A stretch of 64,000 bases of DNA from Caballeronia sordidicola (GCF_000729995.1 NZ_JNFG01000004.1:180309-244308), one strand, 5' to 3'; shown: positions 29,702 to 39,609, counted from the stretch's first letter. Made by a program: numbers and translations. Notes: generated by a model not told the origin, from the letters alone.

Positions 29702-30574
29702 ATGAACACGATGCTTTATCCGGAACTGTATAAATCGCTGGAATCGGTTCGTTGGGACATGGAGAAAGATATTCCCTGGGACAAATTCGACTCGGCGCTG
29801 CTCACCGACGAACAAGCCAAGACCATCAAGATGAACGCGATCACCGAATGGTCCGCGTTGCCCGCCACGGAAATGTTCCTGCGCGACAACCACAACGACA
29901 GCGATTTTTCGGCGTTCATCAGCGTGTGGTTCTTCGAAGAGCAGAAACACTCGCTCGTGTTGATGGAATACCTGCGCCGTTTCAAGCCTGAAATGGTGCC
30001 GACCGAAGCGGAGCTGGATGCCGTTCGCTTCGAATTCGATCCCGCTCCCCCGCTCGAAACGCTGATGCTGCACTTTTGCGGTGAAATCCGCCTGAACCAT
30101 TGGTACAGGCGCGCGGCTGAGTGGCACACGGAGCCGGTGATCAAACACATTTACGAAACCATTTCACGCGACGAAGCACGTCACGGCGGCGCGTATCTGC
30201 GTTACATGAAGAAAGCGATGACGCAGACCGGCGATATCGCGCGTGCGGCATTTGCGAAGATCGGTGTCCTGATGGCATCGGCACGACGCACGGAAAAACC
30301 GCTGCATCCGACCAATCTTCACGTGAACCAGGCGCTGTTTCCGCGCGACACAATCCAGTCGCGTTTGCCGGACCCGGAGTGGCTCGAACACTGGCTCGAC
30401 GAACAAATTCGTTTCGACGACAGTTGGGAAAAGAAAGTCGTCGAACGGATTCTGCATAATCTTTCCATTCTGTTCGAACGCTCTTTCGCCACGGCGCAGG
30501 AGTTGAACAGGTATCGCAAGGAAGTGGTGTTGCGACTGCAAGCTGCACAAAGCGCGACGCAACTGCCGGCCTGA
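29702..30574 (+). CDS. Ferritin-like diiron protein (acyl-ACP desaturase-like)
   Basis: 290 residues from ATG 29702. Ligands of a carboxylate-bridged diiron site are visible: Glu in ALPATEMFLR, the pair EEQKH, a Glu in FCGEIRLNHWY, and DEARH, giving the E...EExxH...E...DExxH pattern. This matches ferritin-like oxygenases and soluble acyl-ACP desaturases; the substrate is unknown. An in-frame extension to 29603 is rejected because it adds a non-conserved 33-residue leader. It is a single gene closed by the hairpin at 30599-30631. Confidence 0.85.
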   Translation: MNTMLYPELYKSLESVRWDMEKDIPWDKFDSALLTDEQAKTIKMNAITEWSALPATEMFLRDNHNDSDFSAFISVWFFEEQKHSLVLMEYLRRFKPEMVPTEAELDAVRFEFDPAPPLETLMLHFCGEIRLNHWYRRAAEWHTEPVIKHIYETISRDEARHGGAYLRYMKKAMTQTGDIARAAFAKIGVLMASARRTEKPLHPTNLHVNQALFPRDTIQSRLPDPEWLEHWLDEQIRFDDSWEKKVVERILHNLSILFERSFATAQELNRYRKEVVLRLQAAQSATQLPA

Positions 30575-30598
30575 CCGGAACCCTGACTAGTTGCTTTG

Positions 30599-30631
30599 AA
30601 CAGCCCGCTGGTTTGTGACCGGCGGGCTGTT
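30599..30631 (+). terminator. Rho-independent terminator
   Basis: A 10-bp perfect stem AACAGCCCGC with GCGGGCTGTT (30599-30608 with 30622-30631), extended by a few wobble pairs and followed by TTGTTT. It closes the diiron protein gene. Confidence 0.88.
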
Positions 30632-30742
30632 TTGTTTATGAAGGGTGCGTTTCATACGCAAACGCACTTGCACGCGGAAGCATACCGGCATGCATGGCAC
30701 ACTATGGTCCTTCCGAATTCCTCATCGCTTAAACACACAGAC

Positions 30743-31234
30743 ATGCCCGCTCCCTTCGAACGCAAGATCATGACGCGCGACGATCTCTCTGCTGTGCGCC
30801 CGCAATTCACTTCGCCGGTGGTTTTCACAAACGGCGTTTTCGATATCCTGCATCGCGGCCATGTAACCTATCTCGCCGATGCGAAAGCGTTGGGTGCAAC
30901 GCTGATCGTGGGTGTGAACAGCGACGCGTCCGTGCGTATGCTCGGCAAGGGCGACGATCGGCCGATCAATCGCGAAGACGACCGCATGGCGCTATTGGCC
31001 GCGCTGGAAAGCGTGGATTGGGTGGTGAAATTCGAGGAGTCCACGCCGCTGGAGCTGATCGGCGAATTGCATCCGGACGTGCTGGTGAAAGGCGGCGACT
31101 ACGACATGGACAAGCTGGCGGAATCGGCGCTGGTGCGCAGCTGGGGCGGCAAGGCGCTCGCCATTCCATTCGAGCACGATCGCTCGACGACTGCTTTGCT
31201 CAAGAAAGTGCGCACGCAGGGCGCGGAGAAATAA
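30743..31234 (+). CDS. rfaE2: D-glycero-beta-D-manno-heptose 1-phosphate adenylyltransferase
   Basis: 163 residues from ATG 30743. The nucleotidyltransferase motif is FDILHRGHVTYL (HxGH type), followed by VNSDASVRMLGKGDDRP and the VKGGDYDMDKL segment of the RfaE2/HldE C-terminal domain. It makes ADP-heptose precursor for the lipopolysaccharide inner core. The kinase half is not adjacent, which fits the separate-gene form in Burkholderia. An upstream extension to 30596 overlaps the terminator and is rejected. Confidence 0.93.
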   Translation: MPAPFERKIMTRDDLSAVRPQFTSPVVFTNGVFDILHRGHVTYLADAKALGATLIVGVNSDASVRMLGKGDDRPINREDDRMALLAALESVDWVVKFEESTPLELIGELHPDVLVKGGDYDMDKLAESALVRSWGGKALAIPFEHDRSTTALLKKVRTQGAEK

Positions 31235-31272
31235 GCGCGTTGCTGTCGCCGTCGATGTTGCAGGAAAACAGT

Positions 31273-31512
31273 TTATTGCGCGAGCGGCGCTGCCTGCACG
31301 GCAGCCGCGGGCGCGGGACCACCGACCATGGGCTGATCGGCGGCTTCTTCGGGACCGATCGGGCGAACCCGTACCAGTTCCGGATGCACTTGCCGGTCGA
31401 GATGTTGCGGTTCGCGTCCGCCGGCCGCCGGCAACGGTCCGAACACGCCTTGCACGACAACGAACATCAACAGGTTTGCCAGAAATAAAACGGCGAGCAG
31501 CCAGCGCAACAT
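31273..31512 (-). CDS. Small membrane-anchored protein downstream of coaX
   Basis: 79 residues with one N-terminal membrane helix (MLRWLLAVLFLANLLMFVVV) and a periplasmic tail rich in Pro and Ala. GGAG lies about eight bases before the ATG. The N-terminus resembles the anchor of SPOR-type proteins often found after coaX in this group, but no SPOR domain is present, so it may be a shortened version. It lies 13 bp after coaX and is probably the last gene of the birA-coaX operon. Confidence 0.7.
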   Translation of the reverse strand: MLRWLLAVLFLANLLMFVVVQGVFGPLPAAGGREPQHLDRQVHPELVRVRPIGPEEAADQPMVGGPAPAAAVQAAPLAQ

Positions 31513-31525
31513 GGAAAGCGCTCCA

Positions 31526-32332
31526 TCAATCAGGTGAACGGGAAACGGCGGCTTCGCGGGCGATTAATGCAAGTCCCGCGAGCACGAGGGAGTCGTGGCG
31601 AGTATGCGGCACCTTGAGCGCGCCCGCCACTTCGCTGGCGCCACCGCCGCTGAGAATCAGGCGTACGTCGTTGTTCCACTGGGCGCGCAGATCCTGCCAC
31701 GCGCGTTCTATCAAACCCGCCTGCGCGAGCAGGCATCCCGACGACAAAGCCGTTCGCGTGTCAGTCGCGAAAATTCCGCTGGATGAACTGATCGCACGAC
31801 GGGCGGTGTCAGGCAGAAGGGTTGGCAATTGTGCCGTGTGGGTGCCGAGCGATTGCATCATCAGCAGCCAGCCGGGTGCAATCAGGCCACCTGTGAAGGT
31901 GCCATCGGCGAGGAGCGCTTCAAGCGTCGTCGCCGTCCCGATGGTGGCAATGAGCAAGTTTTCCCCGGGGTACGCGGCGTGCGCGCCGATCATGCCGCAC
32001 CACCGGTCGCTGCCGAGCGCCGCCGGTTCCGTGTAGCGGTTCGTCACGCCTGATTGTTGCGCCTGAGCGTGCACGATCGTGCTGGGCAAGCCGGGCCAGT
32101 GTGCATCGAGCAAGGCGGCAATGCGTTCACCGACGCGCGGCCCCGCCACATTGGAAATCCATGCGCCCGCGGGCGTTGGCAAGCTGGACCAATCGGCAAT
32201 ATCGGCCAGCAGGGCTTCAACGTCGGCGTGCTCAAACGCGCCGCCGCTCAGCGTTTCATGCGTGGCGCTCACCAGTGACCACTTGATCCGGCTGTTGCCT
32301 GCATCGATAAGCAGAAACGGTGCACCACTCAC
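31526..32332 (-). CDS. coaX: Type III pantothenate kinase
   Basis: 268 residues. The ASKHA fold is visible from [13 protein letters not shown] (phosphate 1 motif), [29 protein letters not shown] (substrate region and phosphate 2) and [11 protein letters not shown]. It catalyses the first step of coenzyme A synthesis. The start overlaps the end of birA by four bases (ATGA), so the two are co-translated, a common arrangement in betaproteobacteria. Confidence 0.94.
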   Translation of the reverse strand: MSGAPFLLIDAGNSRIKWSLVSATHETLSGGAFEHADVEALLADIADWSSLPTPAGAWISNVAGPRVGERIAALLDAHWPGLPSTIVHAQAQQSGVTNRYTEPAALGSDRWCGMIGAHAAYPGENLLIATIGTATTLEALLADGTFTGGLIAPGWLLMMQSLGTHTAQLPTLLPDTARRAISSSSGIFATDTRTALSSGCLLAQAGLIERAWQDLRAQWNNDVRLILSGGGASEVAGALKVPHTRHDSLVLAGLALIAREAAVSRSPD

Positions 32333-33276
32333 GGCCGTTGCTCCGCGAGCCGCAGCGAGACGTCGCCGGTGGCGGCGGTTCTCAGGCCAGTTGGCGTGTC
32401 GATCTGCAACTGGCCGTTATCGTCGATACCCACCGCCAGGCCGCGCGCCACTTCCACGCCCTGTTCCAGCAGCACCACCTCGCGGCCCGCGTAGGCGTGC
32501 GCGGCGAGCCACTGCTGGCGAAACGGGCGGAAGCCATCGGCGGCAAAACGTGCGAGGGTGGCATCGAGCGCGTTCAGGACGGCGGCGAGGGTATCGGTGA
32601 GATTCGCTTCGGGCCACGCCCGCGACAAGGAAGCCGGTGTATTGCCCGGCAAAGGAAGAGCGTTTCGACGCTGGGCTTCATCGAGTTCGGCCGCCAATTC
32701 GGCTGCGCCGTGGAGGTTGATGCCGATGCCAATCACCACCGCGCTCGCCCGCGGTGTGTTCCACGCTGTCTCGATCAGGATGCCGGCGAGCTTGCCGTCG
32801 TCGAGCAGGATGTCGTTCGGCCATTTCAGCGCGAGTCTCGCCGATGCCGCCAGCGGCAAGCTGTTCAGTGCCTCGAGCACGGCGGTGCCGACTGCGAGGC
32901 TCAGGCCCGCGAGCCCTTCCAGCGGCCGCGGCAGCACGCAGGCGGTGGAAAACAGCAACGCGTTGCCCGGTTGCGCCAGCCACGCGCGGCCCCGGCGACC
33001 TCGGCCGGCTGTCTGCAGGTACGCAACCCGCACGAACGGCGTGCCATCGGCGGCCTTCAGCGTGGAACGTGGCGAGAACGAGTCGGGTGCCGACGCTGAT
33101 GTCTTGTTGCGGGGCTGCTCTTTGAGCTGCGCCATCAGGTCGGCATTCGTGGAGCCCGTTTCATCGACGATCTCGATCGGCCAGTCGCGCACCGGCCGCG
33201 CGGAGAGCGACATCAGCCGGTCGCGGTCGATCCGCCAGGCGGCGTCGAGCGGGAAAGACGAATTGGATGAGTTCAT
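32329..33276 (-). CDS. birA: Biotin--[acetyl-CoA-carboxylase] ligase
   Basis: 315 residues. The ligase core contains [22 protein letters not shown] (the GRGRRG-type loop that holds biotinyl-AMP) and [20 protein letters not shown]. No N-terminal helix-turn-helix is present, so this is the monofunctional form without biotin-operon repression. It biotinylates the carrier protein of acetyl-CoA carboxylase. It heads the birA-coaX operon and is divergent from the Mla-type operon. Confidence 0.94.
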   Translation of the reverse strand: MNSSNSSFPLDAAWRIDRDRLMSLSARPVRDWPIEIVDETGSTNADLMAQLKEQPRNKTSASAPDSFSPRSTLKAADGTPFVRVAYLQTAGRGRRGRAWLAQPGNALLFSTACVLPRPLEGLAGLSLAVGTAVLEALNSLPLAASARLALKWPNDILLDDGKLAGILIETAWNTPRASAVVIGIGINLHGAAELAAELDEAQRRNALPLPGNTPASLSRAWPEANLTDTLAAVLNALDATLARFAADGFRPFRQQWLAAHAYAGREVVLLEQGVEVARGLAVGIDDNGQLQIDTPTGLRTAATGDVSLRLAEQRP

Positions 33277-33458
33277 ATCCGCATTGTAGCGATCTGGCGC
33301 CCGGCGGCTGAGCGGGGGAAACGCGCAGGCCGGTCGTTACACTGTCCTGGGCGCCGAAATCCTGGCCGGTTGGCCAGCGCCCCGCCTGTTCGAGATTCCA
33401 ACACGTACCTTCGCTACAATGACTTCTCCCTCCACCCTACCCGGAGCGTTTTCAAGCC

Positions 33459-34592
33459 TTGAACTTCGACACTCCGCCCGGCCTGAAGGTCGAGTCCGGC
33501 CAGCAGGGCAAGGTTGTCCGGCTTTCCGGCCAGTGGACGGCGTTTGCTCTGGCGCGCGATCACGCGAGCTCCAAGCGCGGCGTGGTGGACCGGCTGCGCA
33601 GCGTCGGGCAGGAAGCGATCAAGCAGTGGGACCTGCTGCCTGTCGAGCGGCTCGATCACGTCGGCGGACAGGCACTGTGGCGCGTGTGGGGCAGGAAGTT
33701 GCCGGAGCGCGTCACGCTCTCGGACACGCAAAGGGAAATTTTCGAACGGGTCGCGTTGCTCGACGCGAATCGCGACGAGCCCGAGCAAATCGATCGTGCC
33801 GATCCCATCACACGCTTCGGCCTGATGCTGTTCTCGTTCTTCGAACATCTGCACGGCGGCCTCGCCATGTTTGGCGGCTTCGTGCTTGACCTGATCGGGC
33901 TGGTGCGGCGTCCGAAGCGTATTCCGTGGACTGAAATCTCCTCGAACGTCTATTCAGCCGGCACGCAGGCGCTCGGTATCACGGCGCTCGTGGCCTTCCT
34001 GATCGGTATCGTGCTGAGTTACCTGTCCGCGCAACAACTGCGCATGTTCGGCGCAAACCAGTACATCGTAAATATTCTGGGGCTTTCGGTGATCCGCGAG
34101 CTCGGGCCAGTGCTTTCGGCCATCCTGGTTGCCGGCCGCTCCGGCTCCGCCATCACTGCGCAGATCGGCGTGATGCGCGTGACGGAAGAACTCGATGCCA
34201 TGCAGGTCATGGGTATCCCGCACGGCCTGCGGATCGTGCTGCCGCGCGTGATCGCGCTCGGCATTGCCATGCCGCTGCTGGTCATGTGGACCAACATGGT
34301 TGCGCTGCTTGGGGGTGCGCTGGCGGCGAAGCTGGTATTGGGTATCGACCTGTCCTTTTTTGTGCGTTCGCTGCCCTCGGTCGTGCCGATCGCCAACCTG
34401 TGGATCGGGCTTGGCAAGGGCGTGGTGTTCGGCATGCTGATTGCGCTGGCCGCGTGCCATTTCGGCTTCCGCATCAAGGCGAATTCGCAGAGCCTGGGCG
34501 AAGGAACGACGACCTCGGTGGTGTCGTCCATCACCATCGTGATTCTCGCCGACGCCGTGTTCGCGATTCTCTTCCAGTCGGTGGGCATCTGA
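33459..34592 (+). CDS. MlaE-type lipid ABC transporter permease with N-terminal STAS-like domain
   Basis: 377 residues. Residues 1-105 form a STAS/MlaB-like domain (VVRLSGQWTAFAL) fused to the MlaE permease (about 130-377, with GAQLRM-type loops and RELGPVLSAILVAGRSGSAI, the family signature). It exports or imports phospholipid across the inner membrane with the next two genes. The start is TTG 33459; an in-frame stop lies at 33420-33422 and no ATG intervenes before it, so a rare start codon is required. The stop overlaps the next ATG. Confidence 0.9.
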   Translation: MNFDTPPGLKVESGQQGKVVRLSGQWTAFALARDHASSKRGVVDRLRSVGQEAIKQWDLLPVERLDHVGGQALWRVWGRKLPERVTLSDTQREIFERVALLDANRDEPEQIDRADPITRFGLMLFSFFEHLHGGLAMFGGFVLDLIGLVRRPKRIPWTEISSNVYSAGTQALGITALVAFLIGIVLSYLSAQQLRMFGANQYIVNILGLSVIRELGPVLSAILVAGRSGSAITAQIGVMRVTEELDAMQVMGIPHGLRIVLPRVIALGIAMPLLVMWTNMVALLGGALAAKLVLGIDLSFFVRSLPSVVPIANLWIGLGKGVVFGMLIALAACHFGFRIKANSQSLGEGTTTSVVSSITIVILADAVFAILFQSVGI

Positions 34593-35470
34593 TGTCGGCT
34601 ACTCTCGCCTCCGCCGTTCGCGACAAACCGACGCCCGTCACCGCTGAACCGGTGATTGAAGTCGTGGACGTGACGAAACGCTACGGCCGTACCGTGATTC
34701 ACGAGCATCTGAACCTGGAAGTGCGGCGCGGCGAGATCCTCGCGTTGCTCGGCGGGTCGGGGTCCGGCAAGACCACGCTCGTGCGGCAGATGCTTGGGCT
34801 GGAGTCGCCCACGTCGGGCACGATCCGCGTGCTCGGTGACGAGTGGGCGAACATGGACGACGACACCGCGCGCATCCTGCGCACGCGCTCCGGCATGATG
34901 TTCCAGCAAGGCGCGCTGTTCTCGTCGCTGTCGGTGTACGACAACATCGCGCAGCCGTTTCGCGAGCTGGGCAAGATTCCCGAGGACCTGATCCGCGAGT
35001 TCGTCATGCTCAAGCTCGAGATGGTCGGGCTGTCGTGCAAGAACATGAGCAAGATGCCATCGGCGTTGTCGGGCGGCATGGTCAAGCGCGTAGGGATTGC
35101 ACGCGCCATTGCGCTTGAACCCGAACTGCTGTTTCTCGATGAACCCACGGCGGGGCTGGACCCGAAGGCGTCGGACGAATTCGTCGACCTGATCGCCACG
35201 CTGCACCGGGCGCTCGGGCTGACCGTGGTTCTCGTCACCCATGACCTCGATACCATGGTCGCGCTGTCCACGCGCGTGGCTGTGCTGGCCGAGCGGCGAG
35301 TACTGGTGGCCGCTCCTGTGGAAGAGGCGGTCGCCGTGGATCACCCATTTATCCGCGAATATTTTCTCGGGCGGCGCGGCCGGCGCGCGTTACAGGCGCT
35401 GCCGCCCGCGCGCCGCGCAAAATTACCGGCGATCGCGCTGGAAGACGCGCCATGCGGTCCCACGCTTTAA
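34592..35470 (+). CDS. Mla-type ABC transporter ATP-binding protein
   Basis: 292 residues from ATG 34592, which overlaps the permease stop (TGATG). Walker A GGSGSGKTT, signature LSGGMVKR and Walker B LLFLDEPTAGLDP are intact, followed by the H-loop VLVTHDLD. It energises the MlaE-type permease. The N-terminus carries about 25 extra residues before the ABC domain. It is followed by the MCE-domain gene after 85 bp. Confidence 0.93.
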   Translation: MSATLASAVRDKPTPVTAEPVIEVVDVTKRYGRTVIHEHLNLEVRRGEILALLGGSGSGKTTLVRQMLGLESPTSGTIRVLGDEWANMDDDTARILRTRSGMMFQQGALFSSLSVYDNIAQPFRELGKIPEDLIREFVMLKLEMVGLSCKNMSKMPSALSGGMVKRVGIARAIALEPELLFLDEPTAGLDPKASDEFVDLIATLHRALGLTVVLVTHDLDTMVALSTRVAVLAERRVLVAAPVEEAVAVDHPFIREYFLGRRGRRALQALPPARRAKLPAIALEDAPCGPTL

Positions 35471-35555
35471 CCGTTCTAACGGGCATTTCCAACATTTCCA
35501 CGAACGGTTTTTTGGGAAAGCTCTGGCAGTAAGTAGTAAAAAAAGGAACCTGCTG

Positions 35556-36515
35556 ATGGAAAACAAATCCCATGCGTTCTGGGCCGGTCTGTTCACTATC
35601 GGGCTGTTGGCTGCTATCGGCGTCGCGGTGTTTTTTTTCAACGTGGACCGCACCGTGCGCGTGCCGTACGACCTGGTTGCGCGCACCAATGTGACGGGCC
35701 TGTACACCGACGCCGACGTCCGGTATCGCGGACTTGGCGTGGGCAAGGTGGCGTCCATCAAGTTCGATCACGCTAATCCGGGGCAGATCCGCATCCGTAT
35801 CGAGGTCGACAAGAACGCGCCGATCACTAAGTCCACGTTCGCTACGCTCGGTTTCCAGGGCGTGACGGGGATCGCGTTCGTGCAACTCGATGACACCGGC
35901 AAGGATCCCGCGCCGTTGCCTTCATCGACGAAGAATGTAGCGTCGCTGCCATTGCGCCCGGGTTTGTTCGACCAGTTGCAGCAACGCGGCGACATCCTGA
36001 TCAAAAAGTTTGAACGGATAGCCGACGATGCAGACAGATTCATGTCCGACGACATGCGTGATCAGGTGCAGCAGACCGCGAAGAGCTTGCAAGGGGCGGC
36101 TGACAGCATCGCCGCGCTGAGCAAGCAGGTCGGCCCGGTGGCGGAGCAACTGCCGCGCACGCTGAATCAACTGGACCGGACGCTCGCGTCGACCAATGCG
36201 CTCGCGAACAGCTTGAGCCGGCCGGACGGCCCGTTCGTCACCAACATGAATAAGGCGGGTGACGCGGCTGAACGTGCCAGCCGGGTGCTGAACGAAGTCA
36301 ACGAGTCGTTGCAGGAGATGGCCGCGCGGGTGGGTTACGAGACCTTGCCACGCGTGAATTCGCTGGCGGACGACGTGGGCAGCGCGGCGCGCTCGGTGGA
36401 TCACGCCGCCGAGACCTTCGACCGGAATCCGCGCAGCATACTGTTTGGTGCGCCAAAGCCGGCGCCTGGGCCTGGCGAGCCGGGTTTCCAGTGGCCGTCG
36501 GCGCCATCGAAATGA
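35556..36515 (+). CDS. MlaD/MCE-domain substrate-binding protein
   Basis: 319 residues from ATG 35556, with AAAAGG upstream. One N-terminal membrane helix (FWAGLFTIGLLAAIGVAVFFF) is followed by an MCE domain (about 35-115, with VTGLYTDADVRYRGLGVGKV) and a long helical region with repeated Gln/Ala-rich heptads. It holds lipid between the inner membrane transporter and its partner. The C-terminus (about 295-319) is Pro/Gly-rich. It belongs to the transporter operon beginning at 33459. Confidence 0.92.
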   Translation: MENKSHAFWAGLFTIGLLAAIGVAVFFFNVDRTVRVPYDLVARTNVTGLYTDADVRYRGLGVGKVASIKFDHANPGQIRIRIEVDKNAPITKSTFATLGFQGVTGIAFVQLDDTGKDPAPLPSSTKNVASLPLRPGLFDQLQQRGDILIKKFERIADDADRFMSDDMRDQVQQTAKSLQGAADSIAALSKQVGPVAEQLPRTLNQLDRTLASTNALANSLSRPDGPFVTNMNKAGDAAERASRVLNEVNESLQEMAARVGYETLPRVNSLADDVGSAARSVDHAAETFDRNPRSILFGAPKPAPGPGEPGFQWPSAPSK

Positions 36516-36626
36516 TGTCATAGAAATTGGCGCAGAGTCATCGGCGCCGGGTCCGCTGCCCGCAGGAATTTGGCGGACCAGAGTTCGATGTCCAAGTGCT
36601 TTGTGATCTTGAAAAAGGAAACTGTG

Positions 36627-37286
36627 ATGCCACACACGATCTTGCAGGCGATGCGCTTATCCAAGCGTGCTGCGCGCCCGCTGCCGCGGGCGCGCTCCGG
36701 TTTTATCAGCGTGGCTGTTATTGCCCTGCTCGCAGGTTGCGCGTCGGGGCCGCCCGCGGCTGTGTCGAATATCCGCTATGACCTGGGTGCGCCCACGCCG
36801 CTTGGTAACACCATGAACATGCCGCCGGTGAAAGTGCTGGCGGTGAACGCGGCGAAAAACCTGGATACCGACGCGATCGTGTATCGCCTGAAATATGCCG
36901 ATGCCCAGCGCACCGGCAATTACGCGGACAGCCGCTGGACCATGTCGCCGGCGGATTTGCTCACGCAGCGTTTGCGCGCGGCGCTGGCCTCGCGCGGGCC
37001 AGTGCTCACGGGCGCGGACCCGATGCGCGCACCCACGTTGCAGGTCGATCTGACGGACTTCGAGCAAGTCTTCGATGCCCCCGAGCAAAGCCATGGCGAA
37101 GTCTCGGCGCGGGTGACGTTGTCGCAGCATGGGCAGGTGGTCAGCCAGCGCACGTTCATCGCACGGGCGCCTTCGTCCACGGCCGATGCCGCCGGTGGCG
37201 CGCGTGCGCTCGCCGCTGCGTCCGACGACCTGATCGCGCAAATGGCGGCATGGCTCGGCGTGCAGCCGCTGGTCGCTTCGCAGTGA
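36627..37286 (+). CDS. ABC-type transport auxiliary lipoprotein
   Basis: 219 residues from ATG 36627, with AAGGA a few bases upstream. A signal sequence ends in the lipobox LLAGC (near residue 34). The rest matches the auxiliary component found after MCE genes (PqiC-like): VKVLAVNAAKNLDTDAIVYRL and a C-terminal LIAQMAAWLG. It probably sits on the inner leaflet of the outer membrane as receiver in the lipid path. An extension to 36570 is rejected. Confidence 0.85.
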   Translation: MPHTILQAMRLSKRAARPLPRARSGFISVAVIALLAGCASGPPAAVSNIRYDLGAPTPLGNTMNMPPVKVLAVNAAKNLDTDAIVYRLKYADAQRTGNYADSRWTMSPADLLTQRLRAALASRGPVLTGADPMRAPTLQVDLTDFEQVFDAPEQSHGEVSARVTLSQHGQVVSQRTFIARAPSSTADAAGGARALAAASDDLIAQMAAWLGVQPLVASQ

Positions 37287-37391
37287 CAGCGTTGAAGGCC
37301 TCGAACGTGCACGTGCCCAGGACCGCCCAGTGAGTGCTACGTACGTCGACGCGGCATGCTGCGCCACATTGCAAGAACCAGGGCGGCGCGC

Positions 37392-38567
37392 ATGACACTC
37401 AAGCACTGGCAGCGCCGGCCGTCCGCGCTCTCGCGGCAGGCGCTGGGGGCATACACAATGCTCGTGGTCTACGGGTCGTTGTATCCGTTTTCCGGCTGGC
37501 GAACGCTCGGAATCGGCCCGTTCGCGTATCTCGCCGATCCACTGCCGCAATATCTCACCGCGTTCGATGTCATCACCAACGTGCTCGGATACATGCCGTT
37601 CGGCGCGCTGGCCGTGCTTGCGCTCTATCCGCGCTGGCGCGGCGCGCTTGCGGCGGGCGTGGCGTTTATCGGCGGGGCGATGTTGTCGGGCTCGATGGAA
37701 GCCGTGCAGACCTATCTGCCCACACGGGTGGCGTCGAATCTCGACCTGGCCGCCAACGCCCTCGGTGCGCTGCTGGGCGCCGCGCTCACCGCACCTGCCA
37801 CCAGCAGGCTGCTCGACCGGGGCTTGTTGCGGCGCATGCGTTTCATGTGGTTCGAGCGCGACGCCGCGTACATGATTGGCTTATCCGGGCTCTGGCCGTT
37901 CGCCGCGATGTATCCCGCGCCGTTCCTGTTCGCCGTCGGCGATTTGCCGCGCGTGCTGTGGTCGAGTATCGATCCAGTCATGCAGGATGCACTGCTCGCG
38001 TGGACACCCGCCGCATGGAACGTCGCTGCGTGGCCGGCGCACTTGGGCGCGAAGCTACCCGACGGCGCCTGGGAAACGCTCATCACCTCGCTCAACCTGT
38101 TTGCCGCGCTGGTGTTGGCCACGTTGCCGATGCGCACCCGCGCGCCGCGCGTGCGGCTGTTGCTCGGCCTGGTGATCGCGACGCTTGGCGCGAAGGCGGG
38201 CGCGACGTTCCTGCAATCGCGTTCCGGGCTCACGTTCAACTGGGCTACCGACGGCGCGATCGCCGGCATAGCGTGTGGAACGCTGGCAAGTCTGCTTTCC
38301 CTGCGATGCTCACGGGCGTGGCGGGCGACGCTGGCCGGTCTTGCGCTTATCGCGGCGCTGGTGCTGGTGAACCTGCTGCCGGTCAATCCCTACTTCGATA
38401 TCGTGCTGGCCGACTGGCGCCAGGGGCGCTATCTGCATTTCAACGGCCTTTCGCAGTGGCTTGCGTGGGTGTGGCCGTATGCCGCGCTTGGCTGGCTGGC
38501 ATCGACTGCGGAGCGCGCATTCGTGGCTAGGCGGCGCGGCGGCGGTGACAAGCGCCGGTCGCTATAA
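37392..38567 (+). CDS. VanZ family membrane protein
   Basis: 391 residues with about nine hydrophobic helices. The first third carries the VanZ motif set: NVLGYMPFGALAVL and LSGSMEAVQTYLPTRVASNLDLAANALGALLG. VanZ proteins are linked to low-level teicoplanin resistance in Gram-positives, but their role in Gram-negatives is unknown. ATG 37392 is chosen over 37356; no strong ribosome site supports either. It follows the lipid-transport operon on the same strand. Confidence 0.85.
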   Translation: MTLKHWQRRPSALSRQALGAYTMLVVYGSLYPFSGWRTLGIGPFAYLADPLPQYLTAFDVITNVLGYMPFGALAVLALYPRWRGALAAGVAFIGGAMLSGSMEAVQTYLPTRVASNLDLAANALGALLGAALTAPATSRLLDRGLLRRMRFMWFERDAAYMIGLSGLWPFAAMYPAPFLFAVGDLPRVLWSSIDPVMQDALLAWTPAAWNVAAWPAHLGAKLPDGAWETLITSLNLFAALVLATLPMRTRAPRVRLLLGLVIATLGAKAGATFLQSRSGLTFNWATDGAIAGIACGTLASLLSLRCSRAWRATLAGLALIAALVLVNLLPVNPYFDIVLADWRQGRYLHFNGLSQWLAWVWPYAALGWLASTAERAFVARRRGGGDKRRSL

Positions 38568-38632
38568 TCGGCTGAAAGCGACACAAAAATCCCTACATTC
38601 TCTACGACAACGAATCTTTTCCGGCCAAGCTC

Positions 38633-38965
38633 ATGGACCCGTTCTACAAATATCACGTGTTCTTCTGCCTCAACCAGCGCGACCCCGACGCAGCGCGCCC
38701 GAGTTGCGCGAATTGCAATGCGCAGGCCATGCAGGAGTACGCGAAGAAGCGCGTGAAACAGCTCGGGCTCGCGGGCGATGGCAAGGTGCGCATCAACAAG
38801 GCCGGCTGCCTCGAGCGCTGCGAACTGGGGCCGGTGGTCGTCGTGTATCCCGAGGGGACCTGGTACACGTATGTGGATGAAGCGGATATCGATGAAATCG
38901 TCGATTCGCATCTGGTGAACGGCAAGATCGTCGAGCGTTTGCTGCTCGATCAGCCCGTGGTCTGA
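38633..38965 (+). CDS. Thioredoxin-like [2Fe-2S] ferredoxin
   Basis: 110 residues. Four cysteines are spaced as C12-x12-C25 and C59-x3-C63 (HVFFCLNQR, PSCANCN, NKAGCLERC), the pattern of thioredoxin-like 2Fe-2S proteins. An extra Cys28 is present. The partner enzyme is unknown. The alpha/beta hydrolase gene follows 11 bp later, so the two are probably co-transcribed. Confidence 0.88.
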   Translation: MDPFYKYHVFFCLNQRDPDAARPSCANCNAQAMQEYAKKRVKQLGLAGDGKVRINKAGCLERCELGPVVVVYPEGTWYTYVDEADIDEIVDSHLVNGKIVERLLLDQPVV

Positions 38966-38976
38966 GGGCTCACACA

Positions 38977-39609
38977 ATGAATACACAGACCGAAAGGTTC
39001 CTGATCGACGGCCCGGTAGGCAAGATCGAAGTCGCGCTGGATCGTCCCGCCGACGGAGCGCCCACAAGAGGCATTGCGCTGGTTGCGCACCCGCATCCGC
39101 TTTACGGCGGAACGATGGACAACAAGGTCGCGCAGACCCTCGCGCGCACGCTCGTTCAGCTTGGGTACATCACGTATCGCTCGAATTTTCGCGGCGTGGG
39201 TGAAACGCAAGGCGAGCACGACAACGGCACGGGCGAACGCGACGATCTGCTGGCCGTTGTCGCGCATATGCGCGCTCAGCCGGGGCAATCAGATGTCCCG
39301 CTAGTGCTCGCCGGTTTCTCGTTCGGCACCTTTGTGATGTCGCATGTGGCGAAGCACTTGCGCGAGTCCGGCGAGGCCATCGAGCGGATGGTGTTCGTGG
39401 GGACGGCAGCGAGTAACTGGCAGGTGGCCGAGGTGCCGGACAACACGCTCGTGATCCACGGTGAAGTGGACGAAACCGTGCCTATCAGTTCGGTCTACGA
39501 GTGGGCCCGGCCGCAGGAATTACCCGTGGTGGTCATTCCTGGCGGCGAGCATTTCTTTCATCGGAAGCTGCATGTGCTGAAGAAGATTATCGTCGACGCA
39601 TGGCGTTGA
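38977..39609 (+). CDS. Alpha/beta hydrolase
   Basis: 210 residues. The nucleophile elbow is GFSFGTF (Ser at the centre), preceded by HPHPLYGGTMDNKV and NFRGVGETQG, which are typical of the YqiA/CocE-like small hydrolases in Proteobacteria. Asp and His of the triad are in GEVDETVPI and GGEHFFH. The substrate is unknown. It follows the ferredoxin gene closely. Confidence 0.9.
   Translation: MNTQTERFLIDGPVGKIEVALDRPADGAPTRGIALVAHPHPLYGGTMDNKVAQTLARTLVQLGYITYRSNFRGVGETQGEHDNGTGERDDLLAVVAHMRAQPGQSDVPLVLAGFSFGTFVMSHVAKHLRESGEAIERMVFVGTAASNWQVAEVPDNTLVIHGEVDETVPISSVYEWARPQELPVVVIPGGEHFFHRKLHVLKKIIVDAWR

Noticed and set aside
31273..31512. Naming the small coaX-linked protein a SPOR protein
   Set aside because: Only the membrane anchor resembles those proteins; no SPOR domain is present.
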